49,759 nt of DNA from Polaromonas sp. UBA4122 (GTDB lineage: Bacteria; Pseudomonadota; Gammaproteobacteria; Burkholderiales; Burkholderiaceae_C): the NCBI GenBank assembly GCA_002381615.1, contig DFWY01000169.1, forward strand, positions 3,106 through 52,864, written 5' to 3'. Under the pieces are notes generated by a model. It was not told the origin of the DNA, did no database searches, and was given only the letters and a program-made list of their open reading frames with translations. Below are positions 17,321 through 27,100 of the stretch, one piece after another (the first letter of the stretch is position 1; each line of letters starts with the position of its first letter). A program made the position numbers and the translations under genes.

Positions 17321-19273
17321 ATGAATTTCTTGAAATATCTATTGGCCATTGCTCTGGCCATGGCTTTGGCGGCTTGCGGTGGTGGGGGTGGCAACCCCGG
17401 CACGACAAGTGGTTCCACGGCTGGAAGCAGTAGCGGCACCGGCACCGGTAGTTCCACCACCACCACAACGACAACAACGAGCGCACCGATGATCACACTG
17501 GCCATCGTGGACGCCATGGATGCTGCTGTGACTTCCAACGCCATTGGTAGCGGAGCACTGTTTTATGTCAAAGCCGTTGTGAAAAATGCAAGTGGAAGCA
17601 CAGTTGCGAACAAGCTGGTCACCTTTACCACGGCTTCGACCGTTGCCACCTTGGCGCAAGCTGCCGCGTTGACGGATGCCAATGGTGTCGCCAAAGTGCA
17701 AATAAGCCCTGTGAGCGTGACAGCAGCCACCGCTGGAAACTTGGTCGCGTCGGCCACTGTGGATACCGTGGCGATATCTTCTGACTTGGACTACCAAACC
17801 TCGGCTGCCAATGTGTCGTTGACCAACCTGAAGGTGGTGACGAGCCCGATCAGCGCGCTTCAATCGTCAGCGGTGACGGTGGAGGGGCGCGTCAATGGTG
17901 TTTTGGCTGGAAGTTCGGTGGTCGCGGTTAACTTTTCTGCCAGCTGTGGATCTTTCAGCCCCGCTAGCGCATCGACAAGCAGTGCGGGCATCGCCAGCAC
18001 GACTTACCAGTCGGCTGTCACGTGCTCTGGACCTGTTACCTTGACGGCGCAAGCGACTGGAGCCACTGCCGTTACCACGACGATTAGCGTAGCGGTGGCG
18101 CAGCCTGCCAATGTGGTTTTTAGCTCCGCCACAGTGCCACTGATGGTCACTTCTGCCGCTTCCGGCGGCTTGAAGCAGTCGACGCTCAAGTTTCAGGTGT
18201 TGGACGGTTCCGGGGCGGGGATGTCAGGGCAAAGCGTTAGCATTTCGCTTGCCAATTCGACTATCAGTGCCGGAGTGACATTCTCCGGGGGGACCACAGC
18301 GCCACAAGTTGTGCCCACGGATGGAAGTGGTTATGCCTCCGTTACGGTATCTTCTGGAGGTTTGCCTACGCCGGTCGTTGTGACTGCTGCTTTGGTCGGG
18401 TTCACTCCCGTAGTACAGGCCTCATCCTCCGGCGTTGCCATCACCTCAGGGCGGGCAACCCAAAATGCCGCATCTTTGAGCGCCACTAAATTGAGCATCG
18501 AGGGATTTAACGTCGATGGTGTTCAGACGACTTTGACCATACGGGTTGCAGACCGACAAGGCAACCCTGTTCCTGCGGGGGCACCGGTAAACTTTGTGAC
18601 GGGGCATGGCTCGGTGGTGGGCACTTGTACGCTTGACTCTGCCTCGCAGTGCAACGTGACCTATACAAGCCAAGGGCTGCGTCCCACCAACGGCCGCGTG
18701 GCCATTCTTGCCTACATGGACGGAGAAGAAAGCTTTATCGATCAGAACGGCGACAACATCTGGCAACCCGGCGAACCTTTTTATGACGTGGGTACGCTGT
18801 ATCGGGACGACAATGAAAATGGCGTTTACGATGCCGCGACCGAGCAAATTTACCCAGGGGGATTAACCGGCACTTCATCGTGTGCTAGTGCTGTGTACGC
18901 ATATCCCTCGGTTGTCAATTCCTGTGACGGCACGTGGAGCAGCAGTATCAGGGTTCGTCAACAGATCATCATCTCCTTGGCCACCACTGAAGCCAACGTG
19001 ATTTTGACGACGCCTCGAACCTTGACTGGCTTTACGGTGCGTGTGACTGACTTGAATGGCAATGCCATGCCAACAGGCACAACCGTAAGCGCTGCTGTAG
19101 TAACGTCGGGTGCCAACTGCACTGTTTCTTCAACCAGCCCCAATGTCGTACGAAACTCGGCAAACGGGGGCGATCATGTTGTTAATCTAAATGGGGCGAC
19201 TGATTGCTCGACCGTTCGGGTAGCTGTGACTGTGACACCCCCGAGTTCAGTCGCGACCGTTGTGAGCTTTTGA
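17321..19273 (+). CDS. Large Ig-like repeat lipoprotein of unknown role
   Basis: A 650-residue surface protein. The signal peptide ends in the lipobox LAAC (C19). A Gly/Ser/Thr-rich linker with a run of eight Thr follows. Then come about four bacterial Ig-like (Big_1/invasin-type) beta domains, each with a block like [28 protein letters not shown] or [20 protein letters not shown]. In the last third, two short acidic loops (DQNGDNIW from residue 474, DDNENGVYD from 496) look like calcium sites. It lies 42 bases after pilQ and its stop overlaps the aroK start, so it probably belongs to the pil-aro operon. A role in adhesion or as a pilus accessory is a guess. It is rich in small residues and less conserved than its neighbours. 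Confidence 0.85.
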   Translation: MNFLKYLLAIALAMALAACGGGGGNPGTTSGSTAGSSSGTGTGSSTTTTTTTTSAPMITLAIVDAMDAAVTSNAIGSGALFYVKAVVKNASGSTVANKLVTFTTASTVATLAQAAALTDANGVAKVQISPVSVTAATAGNLVASATVDTVAISSDLDYQTSAANVSLTNLKVVTSPISALQSSAVTVEGRVNGVLAGSSVVAVNFSASCGSFSPASASTSSAGIASTTYQSAVTCSGPVTLTAQATGATAVTTTISVAVAQPANVVFSSATVPLMVTSAASGGLKQSTLKFQVLDGSGAGMSGQSVSISLANSTISAGVTFSGGTTAPQVVPTDGSGYASVTVSSGGLPTPVVVTAALVGFTPVVQASSSGVAITSGRATQNAASLSATKLSIEGFNVDGVQTTLTIRVADRQGNPVPAGAPVNFVTGHGSVVGTCTLDSASQCNVTYTSQGLRPTNGRVAILAYMDGEESFIDQNGDNIWQPGEPFYDVGTLYRDDNENGVYDAATEQIYPGGLTGTSSCASAVYAYPSVVNSCDGTWSSSIRVRQQIIISLATTEANVILTTPRTLTGFTVRVTDLNGNAMPTGTTVSAAVVTSGANCTVSSTSPNVVRNSANGGDHVVNLNGATDCSTVRVAVTVTPPSSVATVVSF

Positions 19274-19791
19274 TTGTTTTAGTCGGCCTGCCCGGCTCAG
19301 GTAAATCCACCGTCGGGCGGCAACTCGCCCGGCGGCTGCAGCTCCCCTTCTTTGATTCCGATCATGTGATTGAGCGGCAACTCGGCTGCTCCATCCGTGA
19401 GTATTTCGAGCGGGAGGGGGAAGAGCGATTCCGCGATGTCGAGGAGTCGGTGATCGACCAGCTCACGCAGAATCAAAAAGCGGTGTTGTCGACCGGTGGC
19501 GGTGTCGTGTTGCGGGCCGCCAACCGCCAGCACCTGCGGGAACGTGGTCAGGTGATTTACCTGAATTCACCTCCAGATGAACTGTTTCGACGTCTGCGCC
19601 ATGATGTGAACCGGCCCTTGCTTCAGGTGGCTGATCCGCTGGCCCGACTTCGTGATCTCTACAGTGCCCGCGACCCCTTGTACCGGGAAACCGCGCACTT
19701 CGTGATTGAAACCGGCCGCCCCTCGGTTTCGACCCTGGTCAACATGATCGTCATGCAACTGGAACTGGCGGGCGTCGTTCCGGCGCCGTAG
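19270..19791 (+). CDS. aroK: Shikimate kinase
   Basis: Phosphorylates shikimate at the 3-hydroxyl with ATP in the chorismate pathway. The Walker A motif GLPGSGKST is near the start, followed by FFDSDHVIE with the substrate-binding aspartate. The STGGGVV loop and the lid-region arginine in [10 protein letters not shown] are also present. I place the start at TTG 19270, which overlaps the stop of the Ig-like gene and gives 173 residues starting MIVLVGLP. Longer in-frame starts would lie deep inside that gene. aroB follows after 88 bases. Confidence 0.93.
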   Translation: MIVLVGLPGSGKSTVGRQLARRLQLPFFDSDHVIERQLGCSIREYFEREGEERFRDVEESVIDQLTQNQKAVLSTGGGVVLRAANRQHLRERGQVIYLNSPPDELFRRLRHDVNRPLLQVADPLARLRDLYSARDPLYRETAHFVIETGRPSVSTLVNMIVMQLELAGVVPAP

Positions 19792-19879
19792 CTGGCGCCA
19801 GGCGATGGTGCCAAGGCCCATGCCGGCGCAAAGACCGGCTACCTTTGCCGGTCTGACGAGTGCCTCTACACTTGCCGCT

Positions 19880-20995
19880 ATGCAAGTAAATTCTTTTTCC
19901 GCGGCGGCGCAGGTTCAAATCCATCTGGCCGAGCGCAGCTATCCCATTGTCATCGGCACCCAGCTGCTGGGAAACGCGCTCACCTACCAACATCTGCCCA
20001 GGGCCGCTACAGCGCTGGTGGTGTCCAACACGACGGTTGCCCCCTTGTATGCGGCCCAGCTCACGCAGGCCCTGCGGGCGCGTTATGACAAGGTGTTGTT
20101 GGTGACCTTGCCCGATGGCGAGGTCTACAAGGGCTGGCCCACCTTGCAGCTGATTTTTGACGCCTTGCTGGAAAACGGCTGTGACCGCAAAACCGTGCTG
20201 TTCGCGCTGGGCGGTGGCGTGGTCGGTGACATGGCTGGTTTTGCCGCGGCCAGTTACATGCGCGGTGTGCCGTTTGTGCAAGTTCCCACCACGCTGCTGG
20301 CCCAGGTGGACTCCTCGGTGGGCGGCAAAACCGCCATCAACCATCCGCTGGGCAAAAACATGATTGGGGCGTTTTATCAGCCCCTGCTGGTTGTCTGTGA
20401 TCTGGACGTACTCGCTACGCTGCCGCCCCGTGAATTGAGCGCCGGGCTGGCCGAGGTCATCAAATACGGGCCGATTGCCGACATGGCGTTTCTCGAATGG
20501 ATCGAAGCCAAGCTCGATGCCCTGCTGGCAAAAGATGCCGCTGCGCTGGCGCATGCCATTCAGCGCAGTTGCGAAATCAAGGCCTGGGTTGTGGGTCAGG
20601 ACGAGCGTGAGTCGGGCTTGCGGGCGATTTTGAATTTTGGCCATACCTTTGGCCATGCCATCGAATCCGGGCTGGGCTATGGCCAATGGCTGCACGGCGA
20701 AGGGGTGGGCTGCGGCATGGTGATGGCGGCGCATCTGTCACAGCGTCTGGGCCTGGTCGACAAGCCGTTTGTCGAACGCCTGACAGCGCTGGTCCGGCGA
20801 GCCGGGCTGCCCGTCAAGGGACCGGTGCTGTCGGTTGCTGACAATGCTGGCCGTTACCTGGAGCTGATGCGCATCGACAAAAAATCCGAGGCCGGTGAGA
20901 TCCGCTTTGTGGTGATTGACGGACCCGGCAGGGCGGCCGTGCGCGCTGCGCCAGATGCGCTGGTGCGCGAAGTCATCGATGCCTGCTGTGCCTGA
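19880..20995 (+). CDS. aroB: 3-dehydroquinate synthase
   Basis: Second step of the shikimate pathway: converts DAHP to 3-dehydroquinate with NAD and zinc. The 371-residue protein has the NAD-binding [27 protein letters not shown], and the zinc site in [12 protein letters not shown] and [10 protein letters not shown]. The start is the ATG of [14 protein letters not shown]; a longer in-frame start 75 bases earlier has no family support. It pairs with aroK, as in most proteobacteria. Confidence 0.95.
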   Translation: MQVNSFSAAAQVQIHLAERSYPIVIGTQLLGNALTYQHLPRAATALVVSNTTVAPLYAAQLTQALRARYDKVLLVTLPDGEVYKGWPTLQLIFDALLENGCDRKTVLFALGGGVVGDMAGFAAASYMRGVPFVQVPTTLLAQVDSSVGGKTAINHPLGKNMIGAFYQPLLVVCDLDVLATLPPRELSAGLAEVIKYGPIADMAFLEWIEAKLDALLAKDAAALAHAIQRSCEIKAWVVGQDERESGLRAILNFGHTFGHAIESGLGYGQWLHGEGVGCGMVMAAHLSQRLGLVDKPFVERLTALVRRAGLPVKGPVLSVADNAGRYLELMRIDKKSEAGEIRFVVIDGPGRAAVRAAPDALVREVIDACCA

Positions 20996-21021
20996 TCAGC
21001 CATGAAAAGTTCTCATCAGAC

Positions 21022-21071
21022 TGCTATTCTATTAATAGCTGATTGTGCCCGTCATTATTGGGCTAGAAGCC
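21022..21071 (+). repeat. Double-hairpin intergenic repeat, copy C
   Basis: TGCTATTCTATTAATAGCTG is followed by GCCCGTCATTATTGGGCT and AGAAGCC. This is one of the cleanest copies and shows both stems: GCTATT/AATAGC and GCCC/GGGC. It lies between aroB and dgt and ends 17 bases before the dgt start, so it forms most of the dgt leader. Confidence 0.7.
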
Positions 21072-21088
21072 ATTTTTATTAATAATCC

Positions 21089-22285
21089 ATGATCTTGGCA
21101 CGCTATGCCTGTGACCCCGCCCTGTCGCGCGGCCGCCGCTACCCCGAGGCCCCGGCACCGACGCGCTCCGACTTTCAGCGGGACCGCGACCGGATTGTGC
21201 ATTCCACCGCCTTTCGCCGTCTGGTCTATAAAACCCAGGTATTTTTGAACCACGAAGGCGACCTGTTCCGCACCCGCCTGACGCATTCGCTGGAGGTGGC
21301 GCAGCTGGGACGCTCCATTGCCCGTACCCTGCGGCTCAATGAAGACCTGGTGGAGGCGATTGCGCTGGCGCACGACCTGGGCCACACACCGTTCGGGCAT
21401 GCTGGCCAGGATGCCCTGAACGCCTGCCTGAAAAATTACAACCCTGAAAGCGCGGGCTTCGAGCACAACTTGCAAAGCCTGCGCGTCGTGGATGCGCTGG
21501 AAGAGCGTTACCCGGCATACAACGGCCTGAACCTGACGTTTGAGACGCGCGAAGGCATCTTGAAGCACTGCTCAAAGGCCAATGCCCGCCATCTGGAGGC
21601 CCGCGAACCCGGTGGCGTGGCCCGCCGGTTTTTGGATGCGCCTGACAGTTTCCATGGGCGGCAGCCCAGCCTGGAGGCGCAGCTGGCCAATCTTGCCGAT
21701 GAAATTGCCTACAACGCCCACGATATCGATGACGGCGTTCGATCAGGCTTGCTGAGCCTGGAGCAAATGGAGGACGTGGCGCTGTTCAGCCAGTACCGCC
21801 GCGAAACGCTGCAGGAGCACCCCGCGCTGCGGGGTCGGCGGCTGCTGTTTGAAATCATACGGCGCATGCTCAGCGCGCAGGTCTACGACGTGATGGATGC
21901 AACGCGGCTGGCCTTGCAGAAGGCGGCGCCAAGCGACGTTCAGGCCGTGCGCCAAAACCTGCCGCTGGTCTGTTTTTCCAAGGAAATGGCCTTGCAGTCC
22001 GCGTCCCTCAAGCGTTTCCTGCTACAAAATTTATACCGCCATCGACAAGTGGTGCAGACCACGCAAGCCGCCCAGCAGGTCGTGCGGGATTTGTTCGAGG
22101 CCTATATGACCGACCCCGCGCAAATGCCGCAAACCCATATCGACCGCTTTGACGGCATCGACACCCCCCACGCCGCAGGCGCAAAACCTGAGCGCGTGGT
22201 GGCCGACTATATCGCCGGCATGACCGACCGCTTCGCCGCCAAAGAGCATGAACGTCTGAAAGGACGCGCTGCTTTTCCCGTTTGA
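21089..22285 (+). CDS. dgt: dGTPase-like HD-domain triphosphohydrolase
   Basis: Hydrolyses dNTPs, classically dGTP, to the nucleoside and triphosphate. The 398-residue protein has the HD-domain metal ligands: H in LTHSLEVAQ, then AHDLGHTPFGHAGQDAL, and the later aspartate in LADEIAYNAHDIDDG. The N-terminal substrate blocks SDFQRDRDRIVHSTAFRRL are intact. It matches the shorter dGTPase-like subfamily rather than the long E. coli type, so its exact nucleotide preference is open. Placement after aroB is common in beta-proteobacteria. Confidence 0.92.
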   Translation: MILARYACDPALSRGRRYPEAPAPTRSDFQRDRDRIVHSTAFRRLVYKTQVFLNHEGDLFRTRLTHSLEVAQLGRSIARTLRLNEDLVEAIALAHDLGHTPFGHAGQDALNACLKNYNPESAGFEHNLQSLRVVDALEERYPAYNGLNLTFETREGILKHCSKANARHLEAREPGGVARRFLDAPDSFHGRQPSLEAQLANLADEIAYNAHDIDDGVRSGLLSLEQMEDVALFSQYRRETLQEHPALRGRRLLFEIIRRMLSAQVYDVMDATRLALQKAAPSDVQAVRQNLPLVCFSKEMALQSASLKRFLLQNLYRHRQVVQTTQAAQQVVRDLFEAYMTDPAQMPQTHIDRFDGIDTPHAAGAKPERVVADYIAGMTDRFAAKEHERLKGRAAFPV

Positions 22286-22409
22286 CGACCCTTGTTGGAT
22301 ACCACCGGTGGCAAATTTTCAGGGCAGCAGCAACGGCATGCCGAGGACATGCATAGCCTGATGACCTGTTGGCATTTCCCCGACTGCCCCAATAGCGATA
22401 ATCGGCAAC

Positions 22410-23147
22410 ATGTCTGCTGCACCACGCTTTGACCGCCTCGACGCCCTGCGCGGCGTGGCGATGGTGTGGATGACGGTCTACCACTTGAGCTTTGATCTGA
22501 ACCATTACCGCTGGCTCAGTCAGGACTTTTACCGCGATCCGTTTTGGACATGGCAGCGCACAGTGATCGTGAGCCTGTTTTTGCTGTGCGCTGGTGCGGG
22601 ACAGGCCGTTGCGGTGCAGCAGGGGCAGAGCTGGCCGCGCTTTTGGCGGCGCTGGGGGCGGATTGCGGGCTGCGCGCTGCTGGTCAGTGCCGGGTCTTAC
22701 TGGATGTATCCGCAGAGTTTTATTTACTTCGGGGTGCTGCACGGCATCGCGGTCATGCTCATCATCGTGCGGCTGACCGCGCATTGGGGCCGCTGGCTGT
22801 GGCTGTGCGGAGCCCTGGCAATTGCCATGAAATTCATAGCTCATTACGCACTATTCATGGGCGGAACCTTGCAATTCCTGAATGATAAAACTTTCAACTG
22901 GCTGGGTTTTATCTCGGTCAAGCCCATCACCGAAGACTATGTGCCGCTGATCCCCTGGCTGGGCGTCATGTGGTGGGGCATGGCGGCTGCGCAAGGGCTG
23001 CTGCAATACCGCCCCGCCCTGCTCACTGGGTCAGTTCCCGCAGCCGCGCGCTGGCTGGCATTCCTTGGAACCTGGAGCCTCACGTACTACATGCTGCACC
23101 AGCCGGTAATGATCGGACTATTGGAGGCTGTACAGCACTGGCGATAG
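22410..23147 (+). CDS. DUF1624-type membrane acyltransferase-like protein
   Basis: A 245-residue polytopic membrane protein of the heparan-alpha-glucosaminide N-acetyltransferase catalytic-domain-like (DUF1624) family. The typical N-terminal block RFDRLDALRGVAMVWMTVYH includes the conserved histidine, followed by DLNHYRWLS. Several hydrophobic segments follow, then PLIPWLGVMWWGMAA and a terminal TYYMLHQPVMI. The substrate is unknown. The stretch AIAMKFIAHYALFMGG (22822-22868) resembles a copy of the repeat family inserted in frame. The gene stands alone after dgt and ends 22 bases before the transposase element. Confidence 0.82.
   Translation: MSAAPRFDRLDALRGVAMVWMTVYHLSFDLNHYRWLSQDFYRDPFWTWQRTVIVSLFLLCAGAGQAVAVQQGQSWPRFWRRWGRIAGCALLVSAGSYWMYPQSFIYFGVLHGIAVMLIIVRLTAHWGRWLWLCGALAIAMKFIAHYALFMGGTLQFLNDKTFNWLGFISVKPITEDYVPLIPWLGVMWWGMAAAQGLLQYRPALLTGSVPAAARWLAFLGTWSLTYYMLHQPVMIGLLEAVQHWR
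22822..22868 (+). repeat. Degenerate double-hairpin repeat, copy D, inside a coding region
   Basis: TTGCCATGAAATTCATAGCT, then a spacer, CGCAC and ATTCATGGGCGGAACC follow the block order of copy C with several mismatches. It lies within the DUF1624 gene and keeps its frame. It is the weakest copy I assign. Confidence 0.4.
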
Positions 23148-23168
23148 ATGGTTGCGAAATATCGGGGT

Positions 23169-24017
23169 GGTCAGATTCCAATTATCATGACGCAAACTCA
23201 AGATATTGCACCTCATGGCCCGTCTTCCCCGTCTCACGGTTCCCGGCTATCCGCATCACATCATCCAGCGGGGCAATAACCGGCAAGCCATTTTTTCATC
23301 CGCTGCCGATTACCAGATGCTCTTGGGCCTGCTGGATGAAAATGCCCAAAAATTTGGTGTGGCGCTGCATGCCTATGTGCTGATGAGCAACCATTTCCAT
23401 TTGCTCGCCACCCCGGCCACCGCTGATGGGCTGCCGCAGATGATGCAAGCCGTCGGCCGCAGCTATGTGCGTTATTTCAACGACAGCCAGGGGCGCTCCG
23501 GGACCTTGTGGGAAGGGCGTTACCGCTCGACGTTGATAGAAACTGAACGCTACCTGCTGGCCTGTATGGCCTATATCGATCTCAATCCGGTGCGCGCCGG
23601 TATGGTGAAAGAGGCAAGAGACTACGCTTGGTCCAGTCACGGTCACTACATCGGCTTGCGGACTGACAAGATAGTGACGCCGCACCCGCTGTTCTGGGCG
23701 CTGGGCAACACGCCTTTTGGGCGTGAAGCGGCCTACGCCGAATGGGTGCATGCTGGCATCACAACGGAGCAGCAGGACGCGCTGACCCGATCAGCCCTCA
23801 GTGGCTGGGCTTTGGGAGGCGAAGATTTTGTGGCTGATTTACAAAAACGCACAGAGCGCCGCGTCAAAAAGACCCAGCCCGGACGGCCTATCAGCAATGC
23901 GTTGAAGCCTTGAAAATGCCAATTTCTCTTATGTATATTTGGTTTTGTGCTCCCTTTTTTGATGTGTCCCTAATTAATTGTCGATGAAATAAAGCGGGAA
24001 TTAATTGGAATCTGACC
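23169..24017 (+). mobile_element. REP-type tyrosine transposase element with perfect inverted ends
   Basis: GGTCAGATTCCAATTA (23169-23184) is repeated exactly in reverse as TAATTGGAATCTGACC (24002-24017). Between them lies one transposase gene with about 30 bases before it and about 90 bases after it. The whole unit is 849 bases. I see no obvious target-site duplication, which is expected for HUH-type transposition. The right end lies 13 bases before a likely gltB -35 box. Confidence 0.8.
23215..23913 (+). CDS. REP-associated tyrosine transposase (Y1_Tnp family)
   Basis: Single-strand HUH transposase of the IS200-like superfamily. The 232-residue protein starts MARLPRLTVPGYPHHIIQRG, the usual opening of this family. 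It has the metal-binding HUH motif in SNHFHLL and the catalytic tyrosine in YIDLNPVRAGMV, plus GTLWEGRYRSTLIE. Nothing is disrupted, so it may be active. The inverted ends on both sides are probably its recognition sequence. The start is the ATG of MARLP; a TTG three codons earlier is less likely. Confidence 0.9.
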   Translation: MARLPRLTVPGYPHHIIQRGNNRQAIFSSAADYQMLLGLLDENAQKFGVALHAYVLMSNHFHLLATPATADGLPQMMQAVGRSYVRYFNDSQGRSGTLWEGRYRSTLIETERYLLACMAYIDLNPVRAGMVKEARDYAWSSHGHYIGLRTDKIVTPHPLFWALGNTPFGREAAYAEWVHAGITTEQQDALTRSALSGWALGGEDFVADLQKRTERRVKKTQPGRPISNALKP

Positions 24018-24030
24018 CCTATTAAAGTGC

Positions 24031-24059
24031 TTGGTATTGTTGCTGCCGTGCACTATGCT
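24031..24059 (+). promoter_or_regulatory. Candidate sigma-70 promoter of gltB
   Basis: TTGGTA and TATGCT are separated by exactly 17 bases, about 90 bases before the gltB start. The spacing is ideal and the hexamers are moderate matches. The transposase element ends just upstream, so any older upstream control site may have been displaced. Confidence 0.4.
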
Positions 24060-24148
24060 TCCCTTCCCTGCAAAAAATATGAACCCTTGCGGAGAGTAGC
24101 GATGCGTGCCCGATACGCCGCTCTTGCCCCAACTGACGAGGAATTGCC

Positions 24149-27100
24149 ATGACCACGGCTGCTGAAATCAAGCACTTTGAACAACACGGTTTATATGCCG
24201 GTGCCAACGAGCACGACGCGTGCGGTGTGGGATTCGTCGCGCACATCAAGGGCCACAAAACCCACGCCATCGTCCAACAGGGCTTGAAGATTCTTGAGAA
24301 CCTCGATCACCGGGGTGCGGTAGGTGCCGACAAACTGATGGGCGACGGTGCCGGCATCCTGATCCAGTTGCCCGATGCGCTGTACCGCGAAGAAATGGCC
24401 AAACAAGGCGTTGATTTGCCCCCGCCGGGCGAATATGGCGTGGGCATGGTGTTTTTGCCCAAGGAGCATGCGTCGCGTCTGGCGTGCGAACAGGTGCTGG
24501 AACGCGCCGTCAAGGCCGAAGGCCAGGTGCTGCTGGGCTGGCGCGATGTGCCGGTCAACCGCGATATGCCGATGTCGCCCACCGTGCGCGAAAAAGAACC
24601 CATACTGCGCCAGATTTTCATTGGCCGTGGCAACGACGTGATCGTTCAGGACGCGCTGGAACGCAAGCTGTATGTGATCCGCAAAACCGCCAGCGCGGCG
24701 ATCCAGAACCTGCACCTGACGCACAGCAAGGAATATTACGTCCCCAGCATGTCCAGCCGCACCGTGGTCTATAAGGGCTTGTTGCTGGCCGACCAGGTGG
24801 GCACCTACTACCTCGATCTGCAGGACCAGCGCTGCGTGTCGGCGCTAGGTCTGGTGCACCAGCGCTTTTCGACCAACACCTTTCCCGAGTGGCCACTGGC
24901 CCACCCTTACCGCTATGTCGCGCACAACGGCGAGATCAACACCGTCAAGGGCAACTACAACTGGATGAAGGCGCGCGAAGGCGTGATGTCCTCGCCCGTG
25001 CTCGGTGCCGATCTGCAAAAGCTCTACCCGATCACCTTTCCCGGTCAGTCCGATACCGCCACTTTCGACAACTGCCTGGAGCTGCTGACGATGGCGGGCT
25101 ACCCCATCAGCCAGGCTGTGATGATGATGATCCCCGAGCCGTGGGAGCAGCACACCACCATGGATGAGCGCCGCAAGGCCTTCTACGAGTACCACGCGGC
25201 CATGCTGGAACCGTGGGACGGTCCGGCGTCCATCGTGTTCACCGACGGCCGCCAGATTGGCGCGACGCTGGACCGCAACGGCCTGCGGCCTTCACGTTAT
25301 TGCGTCACTGATGATGACCTGGTCATCATGGCCTCTGAATCGGGCGTGTTGCCGATTCCCGAGCACAAGATCGTGCGCAAGTGGCGTTTGCAGCCTGGCA
25401 AGATGTTCCTGATTGATCTGGAACAGGGCCGCATGGTGGACGACGAAGAGATCAAGGCCACGCTGGCCAACAGCAAGCCCTACAAACAGTGGATTGAAAA
25501 CCTGCGCATCAGGCTGGACGATGTGTCGGCCAAGACCCCGGAAAGCGCCGTACAGGCTCCGGTGACTTCCGAAGTTTCTCTGCTTGACCGACAGCAGGCC
25601 TTTGGCTACACCCAGGAAGACATCAAATTCCTGATATCGCCCATGGCGATCAATGGCGAGGAAGCCACCGGCTCCATGGGCAACGACAGCCCGCTGGCCG
25701 TGCTGTCCAGCAAAAACAAGCCGCTCTACAACTACTTCAAGCAATTGTTCGCGCAGGTCACCAACCCGCCGATTGACCCGATTCGCGAAGCCATCGTGAT
25801 GTCGCTGGTGTCCTTTATCGGACCCAAGCCCAACCTGCTGGATATCAACCAGGTCAACCCGCCCATGCGGCTGGAAGTCAGCCAGCCGGTGCTGAGCAGC
25901 GCCGACATGCAAAAGCTGCACAACATCGAAGCGCATACCCAGGGCAAGTTCAAAAGCTACACCCTTGACATCACTTATCCGCTGGCATGGGGCCATGAAG
26001 GGGTGGAGGCCAAGCTCGCCTCGCTGTGCGCTGAAGCGGTTGATGCGATCAAGGGCGGCAAAAACATCCTGATCGTGAGCGACCGCGCCATGAGCGCACG
26101 CCAAGTCGCCATTCCGGCATTGCTGGCACTGTCAGCCATTCACCAGCATTTGGTGAAAGAGGGCCTGCGCACCACCGCCGGACTGGTCGTCGAAACCGGT
26201 TCGGCCAGAGAGGTGCATCATTTTGCCGTGCTGGCAGGGTACGGCGCCGAGGCGGTTCATCCCTACCTCGCCATCGAAACACTGGCCGAACTGTCCAGGG
26301 GGCTTCCGGGCGACCTGAGCACCGACAAGGCGGTTTACAACTACACCAAGGCCGTCGGCAAGGGTCTTTCCAAGATCATGTCCAAGATGGGCGTGTCGAC
26401 CTACATGAGTTACTGTGGTTCCCAGCTATTCGAGGCGATTGGACTGAACCGCAACACCGTGGATAAATTTTTTACCGGAACGGCCAGCCAGGTGGGCGGC
26501 ATGGGCGTGTTCGAGATTGCCGAAGAAGCCTTGCGCATGCACAAGGCCGCCTTCAGCGATGACCCGGTGTTGGCCAACATGCTGGACGCCGGCGGTGAAT
26601 ACGCCTGGCGGGTGCGCGGCGAAGACCACATGTGGACGCCCGATGCGATTGCCAAGCTGCAGCATTCCACGCGTTCGAACAACTGGAACACCTATAAAGA
26701 GTACGCCCAGCTGATCAATGACCAGAATCGCCGTCACATGACGCTGCGTGGTCTGTTCGAGTTCAAGATCGACCCCGGCAAAGCGATTCCGATTGACGAA
26801 GTCGAGCCTGCGAAGGAAATCGTCAAGCGCTTTGTCACTGGCGCCATGTCGCTGGGCTCCATCAGCACCGAAGCGCATGCAACACTGGCGGTGGCCATGA
26901 ATCGCATAGGCGGCAAGAGCAACACCGGAGAGGGCGGTGAAGACCCGAACCGCTACCGCCAGGAACTCAAGGGTATTCCGATCAAAAAGGGTGAGACGCT
27001 GAAAAGCGTGATTGGCGAGAGCGTGGTGGAAGTCGACCTGCCGCTGCAGGACGGAGATTCGCTGCGTTCCCGCATCAAGCAGGTCGCTTCGGGCCGCTTT

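Noticed and set aside
17440-17480. Run of ACC/ACA codons as a possible microsatellite or phase-variation tract
   Set aside because: The codons are mixed rather than a uniform unit, and the Thr run is an ordinary linker after a lipoprotein signal.
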